Virus record (IMG/VR): IMGVR_UViG_3300028024_000007
Location: 1-64,000 of that record
From: a virus
Direction: 5' to 3' (one strand)
Length of the DNA: 64,000 nt
Shown: positions 1 through 8,288 of the stretch, in pieces
How the letters are laid out: each line of letters opens with the position of its first letter
Numbering within the stretch: position 1 is the stretch's first letter
Program-made: the position numbers and the translations under genes
The notes under the pieces: generated by a model
Told to the model about the DNA's origin: nothing
Database searches by the model: none
Seen by the model: the letters and a program-made list of their open reading frames with translations, nothing else

Positions 1-1
1 C

Positions 2-493
2 GCTGGGCCGCGCGGGGCGCGCGTCCGGGTGTTCCGGGACGCCCTGGGCCAGTTGAACGCGGCGGCCGCGCGCGTGCTCTCCAAGCTCGGCATGGACATC
101 ACCGTCCGGGTCACGGACAAGAAGGTCCAGGCGTCCGGCAAGGAGGTCGAGGAGGTGTCGCTCGAGGTGACCGGTGCCGGCGGAGGATCCTATTCCGGAT
201 CGTCGGACGGGGAGCGCGCCCGGATCGACGTGGCGATCTTGCTGGCCCTGGCGGAGGTCGCCGGGGCGGAGGGCCTGCTCGTGTTCGACGAGATCTTCGA
301 CCCCCTGGACAACGAGGGGGTGGAGCGCGCGGCTGACCTCCTGGAGGAGATGGCGCGCGACCGGCAGGTCCTGGTCATCACGCACAACGAGCGGTTCAGC
401 ACGATGGTCCCGGCGGCTCGGACCTGGAGGACCGAGAGGGTGCGGATAGCCCCCGGCGACCTGGGCACCGTCTCGCGGGTGGTGGTCTCGTGA
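2..493 (+). CDS. SMC/Rad50-type ABC ATPase, C-terminal part (5' truncated)
   Basis: The frame is open from base 2, so the gene begins outside the window and only the last 163 residues are seen. They carry the C-terminal half of an SMC/RecN/Rad50-type ATPase head: a signature-like SSDGERAR, a Walker B plus D-loop segment LLVFDEIFDPLD, and a switch histidine in VITHNE. Such phage proteins (T4 gp46/SbcC-like) act in recombination and replication with a nuclease partner, which would lie upstream. The N-terminal Walker A and coiled coils cannot be checked, so the exact subfamily is open. The stop overlaps the next start (GTGA). Confidence 0.75.
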   Translation, partial: AGPRGARVRVFRDALGQLNAAAARVLSKLGMDITVRVTDKKVQASGKEVEEVSLEVTGAGGGSYSGSSDGERARIDVAILLALAEVAGAEGLLVFDEIFDPLDNEGVERAADLLEEMARDRQVLVITHNERFSTMVPAARTWRTERVRIAPGDLGTVSRVVVS

Positions 494-696
494 GGGTGCG
501 CGGGTTCGGGTCCCACCTGGCGACCCACCGGCAGTTCGCCGGGAAGTTCGTCGTCAAGGTCGCCCCGCCGTACTCGGGCGGGCGCGGCATGACGGTGTCG
601 TCGTGGTCCGGGATGGGGCCGTCCGGGGAGTTCGCCCGCCTGCGCGCCGCCGGGTGGGTGTTCCGGCCGGTTGACCGCGCCGCCCTGCGCGGGTGA
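490..696 (+). CDS. small hypothetical protein
   Basis: A 68-residue protein starting at GTG inside the GTGA overlap with the ATPase gene, implying translational coupling. It is rich in Arg and Gly with no motif I recognise. Support is position, frame overlap at both ends and GC-rich third codon positions. Confidence 0.5.
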   Translation: MRVRGFGSHLATHRQFAGKFVVKVAPPYSGGRGMTVSSWSGMGPSGEFARLRAAGWVFRPVDRAALRG

Positions 697-1469
697 TCCT
701 GGGGGGCGTGAGCGAAGAAGCACCGCCCGAAGAACCGAAGGAACCCAAGCTCCGGTCCGTCCCGGGGGGCAAGAGGCCGGCGTCGAAGCCGACCAGCTTC
801 GAGACCTACGAGCGCTGCGCGACGACGTACTTCGCTGGCAACCGGACCGTGAAGGGGCTCATGCGCGCGATGCGCGAGCAGGGTTTCCCCATCACGGAGA
901 AGACCGCGAAGAAGGCGATCAAGGAGGGATGGCCCCAGCACAAGTGGCCGCCCCTCGACGAGCGCGCCGCCCTCCACGACAAGCTCCACCAGCAGGCGTC
1001 GATGTCGACCGACTCGGGGCGCGCGTCCGCCGCGAAGGGGTTCCTGAAGATGCGGGACGACTACCTTACGATCGCCGGCGGCGTCCGCGCCGGCATCGCC
1101 AAGGCGGTCACCGTCATCATGCAGAACGTCGACAGGGCGGTCGCCACCACCACGCGCCCGACGCGCCAGGTCCACGTGGAGGAGGTCCTGGACGCGAAGG
1201 GGCGAGTGGTCCGTCGCATCCCGAAGACGCTGACGGTAGACGCGCAGTTCGCCCCCAGCATCTTCGACGTGGCCCAGGCGCTGAACCAGCTGGCGGCCGC
1301 GCTCGAGCGGACGGGCGGCGGCGAGCTCGGCCAGCTCCTGGCAGACGTCCCGGACGAGGCCGCCGGGAAGGGGAAGCACAAGGTGACGATCGAGCAGATC
1401 CAGTACATGGCCGACCACGGCGGGGCGCTCCCCCCGGGGGTCACCCCGGAGATGCTCGGCGGGGACTGA
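693..1469 (+). CDS. candidate terminase small subunit
   Basis: A 258-residue protein (GTG at 693 in a GTGA overlap; GTG at 708 is an alternative start). After a Pro/Glu-rich N-terminus, residues about 35-75 read like a helix-turn-helix with small-subunit character (TVKGLMRAMREQGFPITEKT, then GWP), followed by helical sequence suited to oligomerisation. Small terminase subunits bind the pac/cos site and hand DNA to the large subunit. The ATPase half of the large subunit follows 1.8 kb downstream, separated by small genes and a lysozyme. No family signature is decisive; it could be another HTH protein. Confidence 0.45.
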   Translation: MILGGVSEEAPPEEPKEPKLRSVPGGKRPASKPTSFETYERCATTYFAGNRTVKGLMRAMREQGFPITEKTAKKAIKEGWPQHKWPPLDERAALHDKLHQQASMSTDSGRASAAKGFLKMRDDYLTIAGGVRAGIAKAVTVIMQNVDRAVATTTRPTRQVHVEEVLDAKGRVVRRIPKTLTVDAQFAPSIFDVAQALNQLAAALERTGGGELGQLLADVPDEAAGKGKHKVTIEQIQYMADHGGALPPGVTPEMLGGD

Positions 1470-1493
1470 CCTCGCCCGGCCAACATGGTCGGC

Positions 1494-1652
1494 ATGGATG
1501 ACGATCTGGCAACCGAGAAGGTGTCGAAGAAGGAGCAGCGCGCGCAGACGGTCCGCGCCGTGAAGGACTGGCTCGACCGGAAGATCATGGTCGGCGGCAT
1601 CTCGGACGAGGGGGCGCGCGTGGTCGAGGAGCTCCTCGAGGACCTACGATGA
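1494..1652 (+). CDS. small hypothetical protein
   Basis: A 52-residue charged, helical protein. ATG 1494 is preferred over the in-frame ATG at 1485 because CAACAT lies exactly 7 bases before it, as at several other starts here. The stop overlaps the next gene in ATGA. No recognised domain. Confidence 0.5.
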   Translation: MDDDLATEKVSKKEQRAQTVRAVKDWLDRKIMVGGISDEGARVVEELLEDLR

Positions 1653-1990
1653 GCAAGGGCGGGTTCGTCGGGCGCCAGCGGAAGGCGATTGCGCAGCGGA
1701 ACGCTGACTCCATGGCGCGCGCCGTGGAGCGCAACGTGGACGTCCCCCGCGGCCGCCCCGTGAAGACCGGGGACGTGTCGGCCTACGCGCTCGGCGGGCA
1801 CTCCAAGTGCCGCGGGACCGGCATGGTGGGCGCGGCGGAGGCGTGCTCCTGCGCGACGAAGCGCTTCATGCGCGCGCACCCGGAGGTGATCGTCGTGCGG
1901 GAGGGCGACCTCCTCGGCGTATACTGGCCGCTGAAGGTGGCGGAGACCGAGGCGAAAGACGGAGGTCCCGATGGCCAAGAAGGCGAGTGA
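1649..1990 (+). CDS. hypothetical protein with Cys cluster
   Basis: A 113-residue protein starting in an ATGA overlap. The middle carries His/Cys residues (HSKCRGTG, then EACSC) that could bind zinc; the N-terminus is basic. The C-terminus overlaps the next gene by 20 bases. Function unknown; a small phage zinc protein is the most that can be said. Confidence 0.5.
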   Translation: MSKGGFVGRQRKAIAQRNADSMARAVERNVDVPRGRPVKTGDVSAYALGGHSKCRGTGMVGAAEACSCATKRFMRAHPEVIVVREGDLLGVYWPLKVAETEAKDGGPDGQEGE

Positions 1991-2234
1991 CCTGGGTCGG
2001 TGCTCACAGCGGCTCTGCCAGCAGAAGGCGACCGCGGCCTGCCAGTTCGAGCTCCGCGGGCGGAGGGCCGGCGAGGCGTGCGGGCGCCCCTTCTGCGCGG
2101 ACCACAAGGCGGGCAGGTTCTGCCTGCCGCACGGCAGGCTGGTGTACCTGGAGCATATGGAGGGGATGGGGAAGGCGACCGGCGAGAGCCTCAACCGGAT
2201 CGCCCGCGGGGTCCTCTCCGGTAACGCGGGATGA
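1971..2234 (+). CDS. small zinc-finger-like protein
   Basis: An 87-residue protein whose first 60 residues hold seven Cys and two His in zinc-finger spacing (GRCSQRLCQQ, AACQFE, ACGRPFCADHKAG, FCLPHG). The pattern resembles small AN1/B-box-like or treble-clef zinc domains, but I cannot assign a family. A ribosome-binding sequence GGAGG precedes the ATG. The stop overlaps the next start. Confidence 0.6.
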   Translation: MAKKASDLGRCSQRLCQQKATAACQFELRGRRAGEACGRPFCADHKAGRFCLPHGRLVYLEHMEGMGKATGESLNRIARGVLSGNAG

Positions 2235-2374
2235 AGCGCCCGGTGGCGGTCGTGTTCTGGGGAGCCGCCCTGGCGCTCTACGTGGCCGTGGGCTGGTTCG
2301 CGATGCGCGGCCCGGTGGAGCGGGCCGACCGCGCCGCCGCGCGCGCCAGGGCGCAGCTGGAGGCCCGCCGGTGA
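2231..2374 (+). CDS. small single-pass membrane protein
   Basis: A 47-residue protein with one clear transmembrane helix (about residues 4-24, VAVVFWGAALALYVAVGWFA) followed by an Arg/Ala-rich amphipathic tail likely on the cytoplasmic side. It overlaps both neighbours (ATGA and GTGA). A role in lysis is possible because a lysozyme gene follows, but nothing proves it. Confidence 0.5.
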   Translation: MKRPVAVVFWGAALALYVAVGWFAMRGPVERADRAAARARAQLEARR

Positions 2375-2664
2375 GGCACCGCGCCGTGGCGTTGGTCGAA
2401 GTGGCCTACGTGAACGGGCTCCAGTACGCGTCGGTCATGTTCCGGCTCGAGTGCGGCCACTTCCACAACCCTCCCCTGATCGAGGTCCGGAACCTCCCGC
2501 TGGAGGTGTTCGCCCTGTCCGTCAGGGTCGCCGCCACCGGGTCGCTCCGCGCGTGCCCCGAGTGCCCGGACGAGGTCCAGGTGACGAACGCATACCCGGT
2601 CCTGCCGCCGCCCCCGCCCGAGGCCCCGGGGACCATCCCCAAGACGACCAAGCGCCCGCTCTGA
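2371..2664 (+). CDS. hypothetical protein with zinc-ribbon-like Cys/His
   Basis: A 97-residue protein starting at GTG in a GTGA overlap. It has CGHFH and CPECP motifs about 38 residues apart that could form one zinc site, and a Pro-rich C-terminus (PPPPPEAPG). No known family recognised. Confidence 0.5.
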   Translation: MRHRAVALVEVAYVNGLQYASVMFRLECGHFHNPPLIEVRNLPLEVFALSVRVAATGSLRACPECPDEVQVTNAYPVLPPPPPEAPGTIPKTTKRPL

Positions 2665-2670
2665 TATCGT
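2641..2670 (+). promoter_or_regulatory. promoter, leaderless type (lysozyme gene)
   Basis: AAGACG, 18 bases, extended -10 TGATATCGT, then 7 bases to ATG 2678. The expected transcription start falls at or next to the start codon. Confidence 0.5.
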
Positions 2671-2677
2671 CAGGCCC

Positions 2678-3313
2678 ATGGCCGACGACGTCGACGTCTA
2701 CATCGCAGACCTGGCGGACCCGTCCAAGGAGGGCCGCACCCGGTACGGCTACCGGGACAGCTCGTCCTCCGGGTGGTTCACCTACGCGATCGGGCAGAAG
2801 GCCGGCTCCTGGACGGAGGCCGCCACGGCGCCCTGGTGGAACTACACCGCCGGGCGCATGGCCGGCGCCGTCGAGGTGGCCAACGAGTTCAAGCGGGTGA
2901 TGTCGCTCCCCCCGGGCCGCGCCGCCGCCTCGTACCAGAACCGCGGGGAGCCGGTCGTCGAGCTGCTGGACGAGGGGCCCGAGACGCTCGCCCGCCGCGC
3001 CCTGGAGCAGCGGTTCCTGCCGGCCCTGGCGGAGGTGTTCCCCGGGTTCGCGGCGCTCCCGCTGTGCGTCCGGCGCGCCCTGGTGGACATCGTCTGGAAC
3101 GTCGGGCCCGGCCGCATCGCGACCTCGACCCAGACCGCCACCGGGATCCGCGCCTTCACGGTCCTCCGCCGCGAGCTCGCCGCCACCCCGCCGGACTGGG
3201 ACCGCGTCGCGGCAGCCACGCACCGCCACGCGGACACGCCCCACGCCGAGGCGCGCAACGCCTGGGCGGCCGCCATGGTCCTGCAGGCCAAGGCGCCCGC
3301 CGCGGTCACGTGA
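2678..3313 (+). CDS. T4-type lysozyme (GH24 endolysin)
   Basis: A 211-residue muramidase predicted to cut the glycan strands of the host wall at lysis. Residues 17-36 match the T4 lysozyme active-site block: KEGRTRYGYRD then GWFTYAIG, placing Glu18 and Asp27 at the same 9-residue spacing as catalytic Glu11 and Asp20 of T4 lysozyme. The C-terminal half follows the T4 pattern (VRRALVDIVWNVG, then a helix-rich region and an Arg-rich HTPN-like segment). There is no signal peptide, so a holin is needed; the best holin candidate is 60 kb away at 62405. The gene sits unusually between terminase genes and has its own leaderless promoter. Confidence 0.8.
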   Translation: MADDVDVYIADLADPSKEGRTRYGYRDSSSSGWFTYAIGQKAGSWTEAATAPWWNYTAGRMAGAVEVANEFKRVMSLPPGRAAASYQNRGEPVVELLDEGPETLARRALEQRFLPALAEVFPGFAALPLCVRRALVDIVWNVGPGRIATSTQTATGIRAFTVLRRELAATPPDWDRVAAATHRHADTPHAEARNAWAAAMVLQAKAPAAVT

Positions 3314-3317
3314 CCCC

Positions 3318-4142
3318 GTGCCAGCCGTCGCCCTGGTAGACCCGGACCGCGTCGTCTGGGCCGCCCGCCAGAAGCTCCTCCTGGGCGCCAGGAACGACTT
3401 CCACAAGTTCGGCCCCGCCGTCGTCCGGAACGACCAGGGTGAGCCCATCCGCTACGCCCCCATCCACCTCTGGTGGATCGCCCACATCAACTATGCCTGG
3501 AGCCGCGGGAAGCACGCGGGGATCTTCGCCCCGTTCGGCCACGGCAAGAGCTCGGCGCTGTCCTGCCCGCTCCTGGCGTACCTGGTGGGCCACAACCCTC
3601 AGGAGCGCATCAAGATCGTCTGCGCCGGTGACAGCGCCGCCGCCCTCCGCATGCAGTCCGTGAAGCAGATCATGGAGTCGCCGCTCTACGGCCACGTGTT
3701 CCCGGAGGCGCGCCGGTCGAAGCGCGGCAAGTGGACCGACCACATGATGGTGGTCGAGCGGCGCGGGCACGCGATCGATCCGACGATCGAGGCGCGCGGC
3801 GTCCTGACGAAGGCCACCGGCGCTCGCGCCACGACCATCCTGTTCGACGACATCGTGGACGCCGAGAACAGCACCACCCCGGAGAAGCGCGCCAAGAACA
3901 CCCGGCTGACCGAGGTGCTCTGGATGTCCCGCCTCGAGCCCGGCGGGCGCGCCCTGGCGATCGCCACCCCGTGGGACCTGGAGGACACCTCCTACCAGCT
4001 CCGCGCGCGCCCCGACTTCTGCTGGCTCGAGCAGCGCGTGAAGGAGGACCTGTCCGGCTACGAGCAGGACGCCCACAACGTGGGCCTGGACTACGCGGCC
4101 GAGTGCTCGCGCAACGTGGCCGAGATGCTGGCGGACCCGTAG
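3318..4142 (+). CDS. terL: terminase large subunit, ATPase half
   Basis: A 274-residue protein holding only the N-terminal packaging ATPase of a large terminase. Visible motifs: an adenine-binding-like N-terminus, Walker A APFGHGKSS (residues 71-79), Walker B ILFDDIVD (174-181) and the coupling motif ATPWD (216-220). The reading frame ends soon after, at about the point where the linker to the nuclease domain begins in ordinary 450-550-residue terminases. The missing nuclease half is a separate gene at 19735-20517, more than 15 kb downstream. There is no frameshift remnant of a nuclease directly after the stop. The start GTG follows the lysozyme stop by 4 bases. Confidence 0.85.
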   Translation: MPAVALVDPDRVVWAARQKLLLGARNDFHKFGPAVVRNDQGEPIRYAPIHLWWIAHINYAWSRGKHAGIFAPFGHGKSSALSCPLLAYLVGHNPQERIKIVCAGDSAAALRMQSVKQIMESPLYGHVFPEARRSKRGKWTDHMMVVERRGHAIDPTIEARGVLTKATGARATTILFDDIVDAENSTTPEKRAKNTRLTEVLWMSRLEPGGRALAIATPWDLEDTSYQLRARPDFCWLEQRVKEDLSGYEQDAHNVGLDYAAECSRNVAEMLADP

Positions 4143-4152
4143 GGGCTCTGGC

Positions 4153-4158
4153 CAACAT
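4153..4158 (+). promoter_or_regulatory. CAACAT box 7 bases before ATG
   Basis: The sequence GGCCAACAT ends 7 bases before ATG 4166. The same arrangement precedes starts at 1494, 15208 and 24805. It fits the CANNNT form of the -10 element; no -35 box is visible. Confidence 0.35.
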
Positions 4159-4165
4159 CCCCGGC

Positions 4166-4534
4166 ATGGAGAACGAACAAGAGACGTCGGCCGAGCGCGC
4201 GAAGCGCCTGTCCGACGAGGTGCAGAAGCTGGCCCCCGAGGTCGCCGCGGAGGCGGTCGCCGGCCTGGTGGGCGCCGTCATAACCTCCGCCGCCGGCCTG
4301 ACGAAGGAGACCGAGCAGCACTTCCGCACGGCGGAGCGGCAGATGGACACGGGGGCCGTCGTGTCCCTGATGGTCCAGGGCGCCCTCGCGGCAATCTGCG
4401 AGGGACACCCGGACGAGGACGTCCGCCACCGGCTCTACCGGGCCGGCCGGGCGATCGGCGACTTCATGACCGAGCGGTGGCGCTCCCAGATCGAGGAGAA
4501 GGTCGAGGCAGCGCACCGGGAGAACGCTTCGTGA
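4166..4534 (+). CDS. hypothetical helical protein
   Basis: A 122-residue, mostly helical, acidic protein; the middle (EAVAGLVGAVITSAAGL) is mildly hydrophobic. The start is the ATG preceded by a CAACAT box. It is the first gene of the block inserted between the terminase halves. Its stop overlaps the next GTG. No family recognised. Confidence 0.55.
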   Translation: MENEQETSAERAKRLSDEVQKLAPEVAAEAVAGLVGAVITSAAGLTKETEQHFRTAERQMDTGAVVSLMVQGALAAICEGHPDEDVRHRLYRAGRAIGDFMTERWRSQIEEKVEAAHRENAS

Positions 4535-5097
4535 GCGGCAAGCCGTGCGACGCCTGCGGTACTTACAACGACATGCACGACGGGCGCTTCCACGCGCTGT
4601 CCGATCGGGTGAAGAAGCTCGAGAACGTCTCCGTCAAGTACGAACCGCCGAGCGTCGTCGCGATGCCGCCGGGTACGTCGTTCACTCTCACGGGGAAGAC
4701 GGAGCTGCCGGCGCTGAGGATGGTGATCGCTCCGAACAGGTTCCTCATCGCGACGGAGATCGAGGCGGAGCTGCTCCGCGCTCGCGAGCTCTACCCGGAC
4801 AGCATCCGCCTCCCGGACGGAGTCGCTACCTGCCACGCGCGCGTGACGTACCGGAGGATGGCGCAGGCGTGGTGCGAACGCGCGACGCGCGAGGGGATCC
4901 TCACGCACACCGACGTGTTCGACGAGGAGGTCTCGGAGGCGCTCGACGCGCGGTCGCTCGCTGACCTGCGCAAGGAGCTGATCCAGGTCGGAGCGATGAC
5001 GGTGAAGTGGCTCGAGCACATCGACGAGCGCCTGGCGGCGGGCGAGGTGAACACCGCCGCGAACAAACAAGAACTGAAGGGAGGATCGAATGGGTGA
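4531..5097 (+). CDS. hypothetical protein with N-terminal CxxC
   Basis: A 188-residue protein starting at GTG in a GTGA overlap. The N-terminus has CDACGTYND and a His that might form a small metal site; the rest is mixed alpha/beta with no known motif. Codon use shifts here to a less extreme GC3 than the terminase genes, as in the following gene, suggesting that 4531-5530 share an origin. Function unknown. Confidence 0.55.
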   Translation: MSGKPCDACGTYNDMHDGRFHALSDRVKKLENVSVKYEPPSVVAMPPGTSFTLTGKTELPALRMVIAPNRFLIATEIEAELLRARELYPDSIRLPDGVATCHARVTYRRMAQAWCERATREGILTHTDVFDEEVSEALDARSLADLRKELIQVGAMTVKWLEHIDERLAAGEVNTAANKQELKGGSNG

Positions 5098-5530
5098 AGA
5101 CGTCGTCCGAGGCAAGAAGTACAAGAAGCAGCTCCGCGTGGAGATGACCGACAAGGAGATCGAGAAGAAGGGTCGGTCTGCCGGTCACCTCAAGAAGGAG
5201 TTCGACCAGATCAAGGCGAAGCAGAAGGCCGCCGCCGACATGTACAAGGAGGAGCTCGCGGAGGTGAAGACGAAGCTCGACGCCGTGCTCGCCGACCTCG
5301 AGGCAGGCGGTGACGAGCGCAACGTCGACTGCGTGGACGAGAAGGACTTCAAGCGCAACGTCGTGCGCACGATCCGCCTCGACACGAACGAGGTGGCGGA
5401 GACGCGCGCGCTCGCGGCGGAGGAGCGCCAGGAGATGATCGACGGCGCGGATGACGGTGAGGGGGCGCCCGCTGAAGAGGTCGCCGAGGAGAAGCCGAAG
5501 CGCAGCCGCAAGAAGAAGGCGGCGGAGTAA
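5090..5530 (+). CDS. conserved-type phage coiled-coil protein
   Basis: A 146-residue protein, strongly charged, with a predicted coiled coil at about residues 18-70 (Lys/Glu/Ala heptads). The end of the folded part reads VRTIRLDTNEVAETRAL followed by AAEERQEM, a pattern like a family of small phage proteins ending in TGE-V-R-MT-EERQ. The tail is acidic then basic (KPKRSRKKKAAE). Role unknown. A GGAGG sequence lies before the ATG. Confidence 0.55.
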   Translation: MGEDVVRGKKYKKQLRVEMTDKEIEKKGRSAGHLKKEFDQIKAKQKAAADMYKEELAEVKTKLDAVLADLEAGGDERNVDCVDEKDFKRNVVRTIRLDTNEVAETRALAAEERQEMIDGADDGEGAPAEEVAEEKPKRSRKKKAAE

Positions 5531-5536
5531 ACGAAG

Positions 5537-6655
5537 ATGGGCGACACCAGCATAGAGTGGACGGACTGGTCCCAAAATGTTTTTCGCGCGCGCCTGAACG
5601 GGCGCACCGGTCACTACTGCGTGAAGGTGTCGCCTGGTTGCAAGAACTGTTACAGCTCGCGGCTCCAGCCGCGGTTCGGCCTGCCGCAGTTCCAGGAGCA
5701 GCGCGGGGAGGACGCGCCGGAGGTGTACCTCGACCCGAAGAAGCTCGGCGAGGTCCTGCGCCGGAAGAAGCCAACGAAGATCTTCTGGTGCGACATGACC
5801 GACATGTTCGGCGACTGGGTCCCGTTCGAGTGGGTCGCCGCGTGCTTCGGGGTGATGGCCGCGACGCCTCAGCACACGCACCAGGTCCTCACCAAGCGCC
5901 CTGACCGCGCGCTTGAGTTCTTCCGGTGGCTCGGGGGGATGGTCGGCGCGGACGTCAGGACCGGCCTGAAGCTCGTCGCCCCGGCGGAACCGGTGATGGG
6001 CTGCTTCATGCAGGCGAGCCGGGTGCTGGTCGACCTGCCTGGCCAAGCCGCGCTGCTCGTGGCCTGGCAGAAGCCAGTCGCGTGGCCACTCCCGAACGTG
6101 CACCTGGGGGTCAGCTGCGAGGACCGGCGCCGCGCCGACGAACGGATCCCGCTGCTCCTGAGCTGCCCGGCCGCCGTACGGTGGGTGAGCGCGGAGCCTC
6201 TCTTGGAGTCGATCGACTTCCAGCGGATCCCGGCGAACCACGCGGGAGCGCAGTGGGACATGGTCGAGGCGCTGACGGGGAAGGAGTACTCGGACGAGGA
6301 GCTGTTCCCGCTGGATGACAAGGAGGATCGCCCGGTCGCGCCGCGCATCGACTGGGTCGTCGTCGGAGGCGAGAGCGGGCAACGCGCGCGCCCCTGTGAC
6401 ATCGGGTGGATCGGGGACATCGTCGACCAATGCCGGGACGCCGGCGTCCCGGTGTTCGTGAAGCAGCTGGGGAAGCGCCCGGTCGACGGGTCCGTCCCGG
6501 TCAGGGTGGACTCGGTCATCGAGCCCGGGTTCGCCATGGCCGGCGGAGGGAGCGCCCCTGTGGCCTACCCGATCCGCAGCACGAAGGGCGGTGACCCGGA
6601 GGAGTGGCCGGCGGAGTTGTGCGTCCGAATGATGCCCGGGGAAGCCTGGGAATAG
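5537..6655 (+). CDS. DUF5131 / phage Gp37-Gp68 family protein
   Basis: A 372-residue protein of the DUF5131 (phage Gp37/Gp68) family. The hallmark N-terminus is present: TSIEWTDWSQNVF, then Cys28, and VSPGCKNCY with Cys35 and Cys38, a three-Cys cluster like that of radical SAM relatives. Further family features are WCDMTDMFGDWV, HQVLTKRP, LGVSCEDRRRADERI, VSAEPLLESID and DWVVVGGESG. Members are common in phages and near bacterial three-Cys-motif partner proteins; the reaction is not established to my knowledge. Length is near normal or slightly long for the family. It may be a SAM-dependent modification enzyme. Confidence 0.85.
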   Translation: MGDTSIEWTDWSQNVFRARLNGRTGHYCVKVSPGCKNCYSSRLQPRFGLPQFQEQRGEDAPEVYLDPKKLGEVLRRKKPTKIFWCDMTDMFGDWVPFEWVAACFGVMAATPQHTHQVLTKRPDRALEFFRWLGGMVGADVRTGLKLVAPAEPVMGCFMQASRVLVDLPGQAALLVAWQKPVAWPLPNVHLGVSCEDRRRADERIPLLLSCPAAVRWVSAEPLLESIDFQRIPANHAGAQWDMVEALTGKEYSDEELFPLDDKEDRPVAPRIDWVVVGGESGQRARPCDIGWIGDIVDQCRDAGVPVFVKQLGKRPVDGSVPVRVDSVIEPGFAMAGGGSAPVAYPIRSTKGGDPEEWPAELCVRMMPGEAWE

Positions 6656-6673
6656 CCGTCGGACGATTCCCGT

Positions 6674-6702
6674 TTGCGTTCTAGTTTTAATTACGGTAGT
6701 AT
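6674..6702 (+). promoter_or_regulatory. promoter, leaderless type
   Basis: TTGCGT, 17 bases, TAGTAT, then 7 bases to ATG 6710. It lies in an unusually AT-rich 50-base gap after the DUF5131 gene, making it one of the clearest promoters in the window. Confidence 0.65.
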
Positions 6703-6709
6703 CTAGGTC

Positions 6710-6907
6710 ATGGAAACGACGACGGAACGGAAGGTGCCCCGCCTCGCCCCCCTGGCCTTGCAGCCGGCGACTGACATCTGGTCGCACCTGGCGGCCATGG
6801 TGGTCCACTCCTCGGCCTCCACCCCCACGGTCGAGTTCGAAGACGAGCCGACCGTGACGTACGGCGAACCGGTCACGGTGGTCGAGCGCCGGGTGGTGCG
6901 GTTGTGA
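6710..6907 (+). CDS. small hypothetical protein
   Basis: A 65-residue protein placed 7 bases after a good -10 box. It has a basic N-terminus and a beta-rich acidic C-terminal half (VEFEDEPTVTYGEPVTVV). The stop overlaps the next GTG. No family recognised. Confidence 0.5.
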   Translation: METTTERKVPRLAPLALQPATDIWSHLAAMVVHSSASTPTVEFEDEPTVTYGEPVTVVERRVVRL

Positions 6908-7704
6908 ACCCCGGTATCCTGGTCCACACTGCGAAGCGGACTATCGCCGCTCGCTGCCAGCGCAGCGGGTCTCCGTGGCTAGCGCTAGAGGTGTCCCGGT
7001 ACCGGAGGCGTGACGGGTGGGCCTATGCCACCGCCCGTGACCTACCTGGGGAGCGCGTGGTCGTGGTGTCCGGACCCGGTCACGTGGTGGGCCAGCCGCA
7101 CTTCGACCTCCCCCTGTACGAAGCCCTGGTGAAGGCTCGATCGTCATCGGGGACGTCTCTTCCGGAGATGCCGCGCGACCCGTCTGACGGCGTCGATGGC
7201 GGCGGGTTGTCTGATGGTCCGGACGCGCTCCCGTGTGGGCACGCCGGCCCGGCGGTCGATGGGTGGTGCCCCCGGTGCGCCGCCCTGACCGGGGACGCCG
7301 AGGACGTCGCCGGCGCCGCCGCCGAGCTGCTCCGCGCGGGGCGCCTCTCCGGCCGCCTGGCGGAGGTGGCCTTCTACGACCCGCCGGGCCGGGCCGCCAT
7401 GTACGCCGAGCACGAGTGGCAGGTCCGCGCCCGCCGGACCGGGGCCGTGGTCCTGGCGCACGACGCGTTCGAGGCGGCCCGGTGGTTCGTCCGGATCGAG
7501 AGCGGCCACCCGGGGTTCCGCCTCCCCCACGGCTCCTGCTTCCGGATGGCTAGTGACCTGGTCAAGGCGGAGCTCGCTTACAACCGCTGGTGCCGCAGCG
7601 AGCGGGCGGCGTACCTGTCAGCCGTGACCGACATCCACCGCGAGCGCCTGGCCCGCGCCCGGTCCGAGTTCCTCGGCCGGCTCGGCGCCCGCCCGCTGCC
7701 GTAG
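6904..7704 (+). CDS. hypothetical protein, 266 aa
   Basis: A 266-residue protein starting at GTG in a GTGA overlap. The middle has a zinc-ribbon-like CGHAG/WCPRCAAL segment (about residues 110-127). The N-terminal 90 residues look like a small beta domain, the C-terminal 120 are helical. I recognise no family. GC3 is high, as in the genome average. Confidence 0.5.
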   Translation: MNPGILVHTAKRTIAARCQRSGSPWLALEVSRYRRRDGWAYATARDLPGERVVVVSGPGHVVGQPHFDLPLYEALVKARSSSGTSLPEMPRDPSDGVDGGGLSDGPDALPCGHAGPAVDGWCPRCAALTGDAEDVAGAAAELLRAGRLSGRLAEVAFYDPPGRAAMYAEHEWQVRARRTGAVVLAHDAFEAARWFVRIESGHPGFRLPHGSCFRMASDLVKAELAYNRWCRSERAAYLSAVTDIHRERLARARSEFLGRLGARPLP

Positions 7705-7763
7705 GATCTGCCGGGACGGCGCCGCCCGCGCTGCGCCCGGCCAACAACCCAGGAGGAGACCCC

Positions 7764-8288
7764 ATGCGAGAGAACAACCGAGCCCTGAACTTGATGTGCG
7801 CCGCCGTCGTCCTGGCGGCCTCCGGCTACGCCTTCGCCAGCGACCCAATACCCTACTTCCGCCCTGACCCGAAGCCGGTCATGTACGGCCCCGACCTGCC
7901 GGACCCGATGGCCACGGAGTGCTCGGCCAGGGACGCCGCCTGCATCCGCGGGCACGACTACCGGCTCCTGTCGACCGCGCTCAAGGTCCACGACCGCGCC
8001 CTGTGCTTCAAGGCCACGGACGAGGCCCGGTGCCTGGCGGTCTACGACATGGTCGAGGGCGACGTGGTCATCCCGCTCAACCCCGTCCTGGCGGATCCCT
8101 GCGCGCAGGTCCTCCTGGTGGACGGCGGACGGGCGAAGGTCAGCTCGTCGAAGCTCGGCGTCGTCCGGTGGGTGCTGAACCGCGGATACAAGGCCGGGAC
8201 GCACGTGGGCAACTGCCAGACCCAGGCCGCGCTCGAAGTGAAGGTCCCGCTGCCGGAGTGGAAGCCGATGCCCCGGAGCGCGCCGTGA
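7764..8288 (+). CDS. secreted/periplasmic hypothetical protein
   Basis: A 174-residue protein with a Sec-type signal peptide (basic start, hydrophobic CAAVVLAASGYAFA, likely cleavage after AFA at about residue 25). The mature part has six Cys that could form disulfides. A strong ribosome-binding site AGGAGGAG lies 6 bases before the ATG, with a leader of about 55 bases. Such phage envelope proteins can act in superinfection exclusion or host surface change, but the role here is unknown. Confidence 0.6.
   Translation: MRENNRALNLMCAAVVLAASGYAFASDPIPYFRPDPKPVMYGPDLPDPMATECSARDAACIRGHDYRLLSTALKVHDRALCFKATDEARCLAVYDMVEGDVVIPLNPVLADPCAQVLLVDGGRAKVSSSKLGVVRWVLNRGYKAGTHVGNCQTQAALEVKVPLPEWKPMPRSAP

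Noticed and set aside
4901-6808. Long minus-strand open frame (635 codons) over the DUF5131 gene
   Set aside because: High GC leaves few stops on the opposite strand; product is Arg/Leu/Val-rich low complexity, and the + strand encodes a recognised protein.
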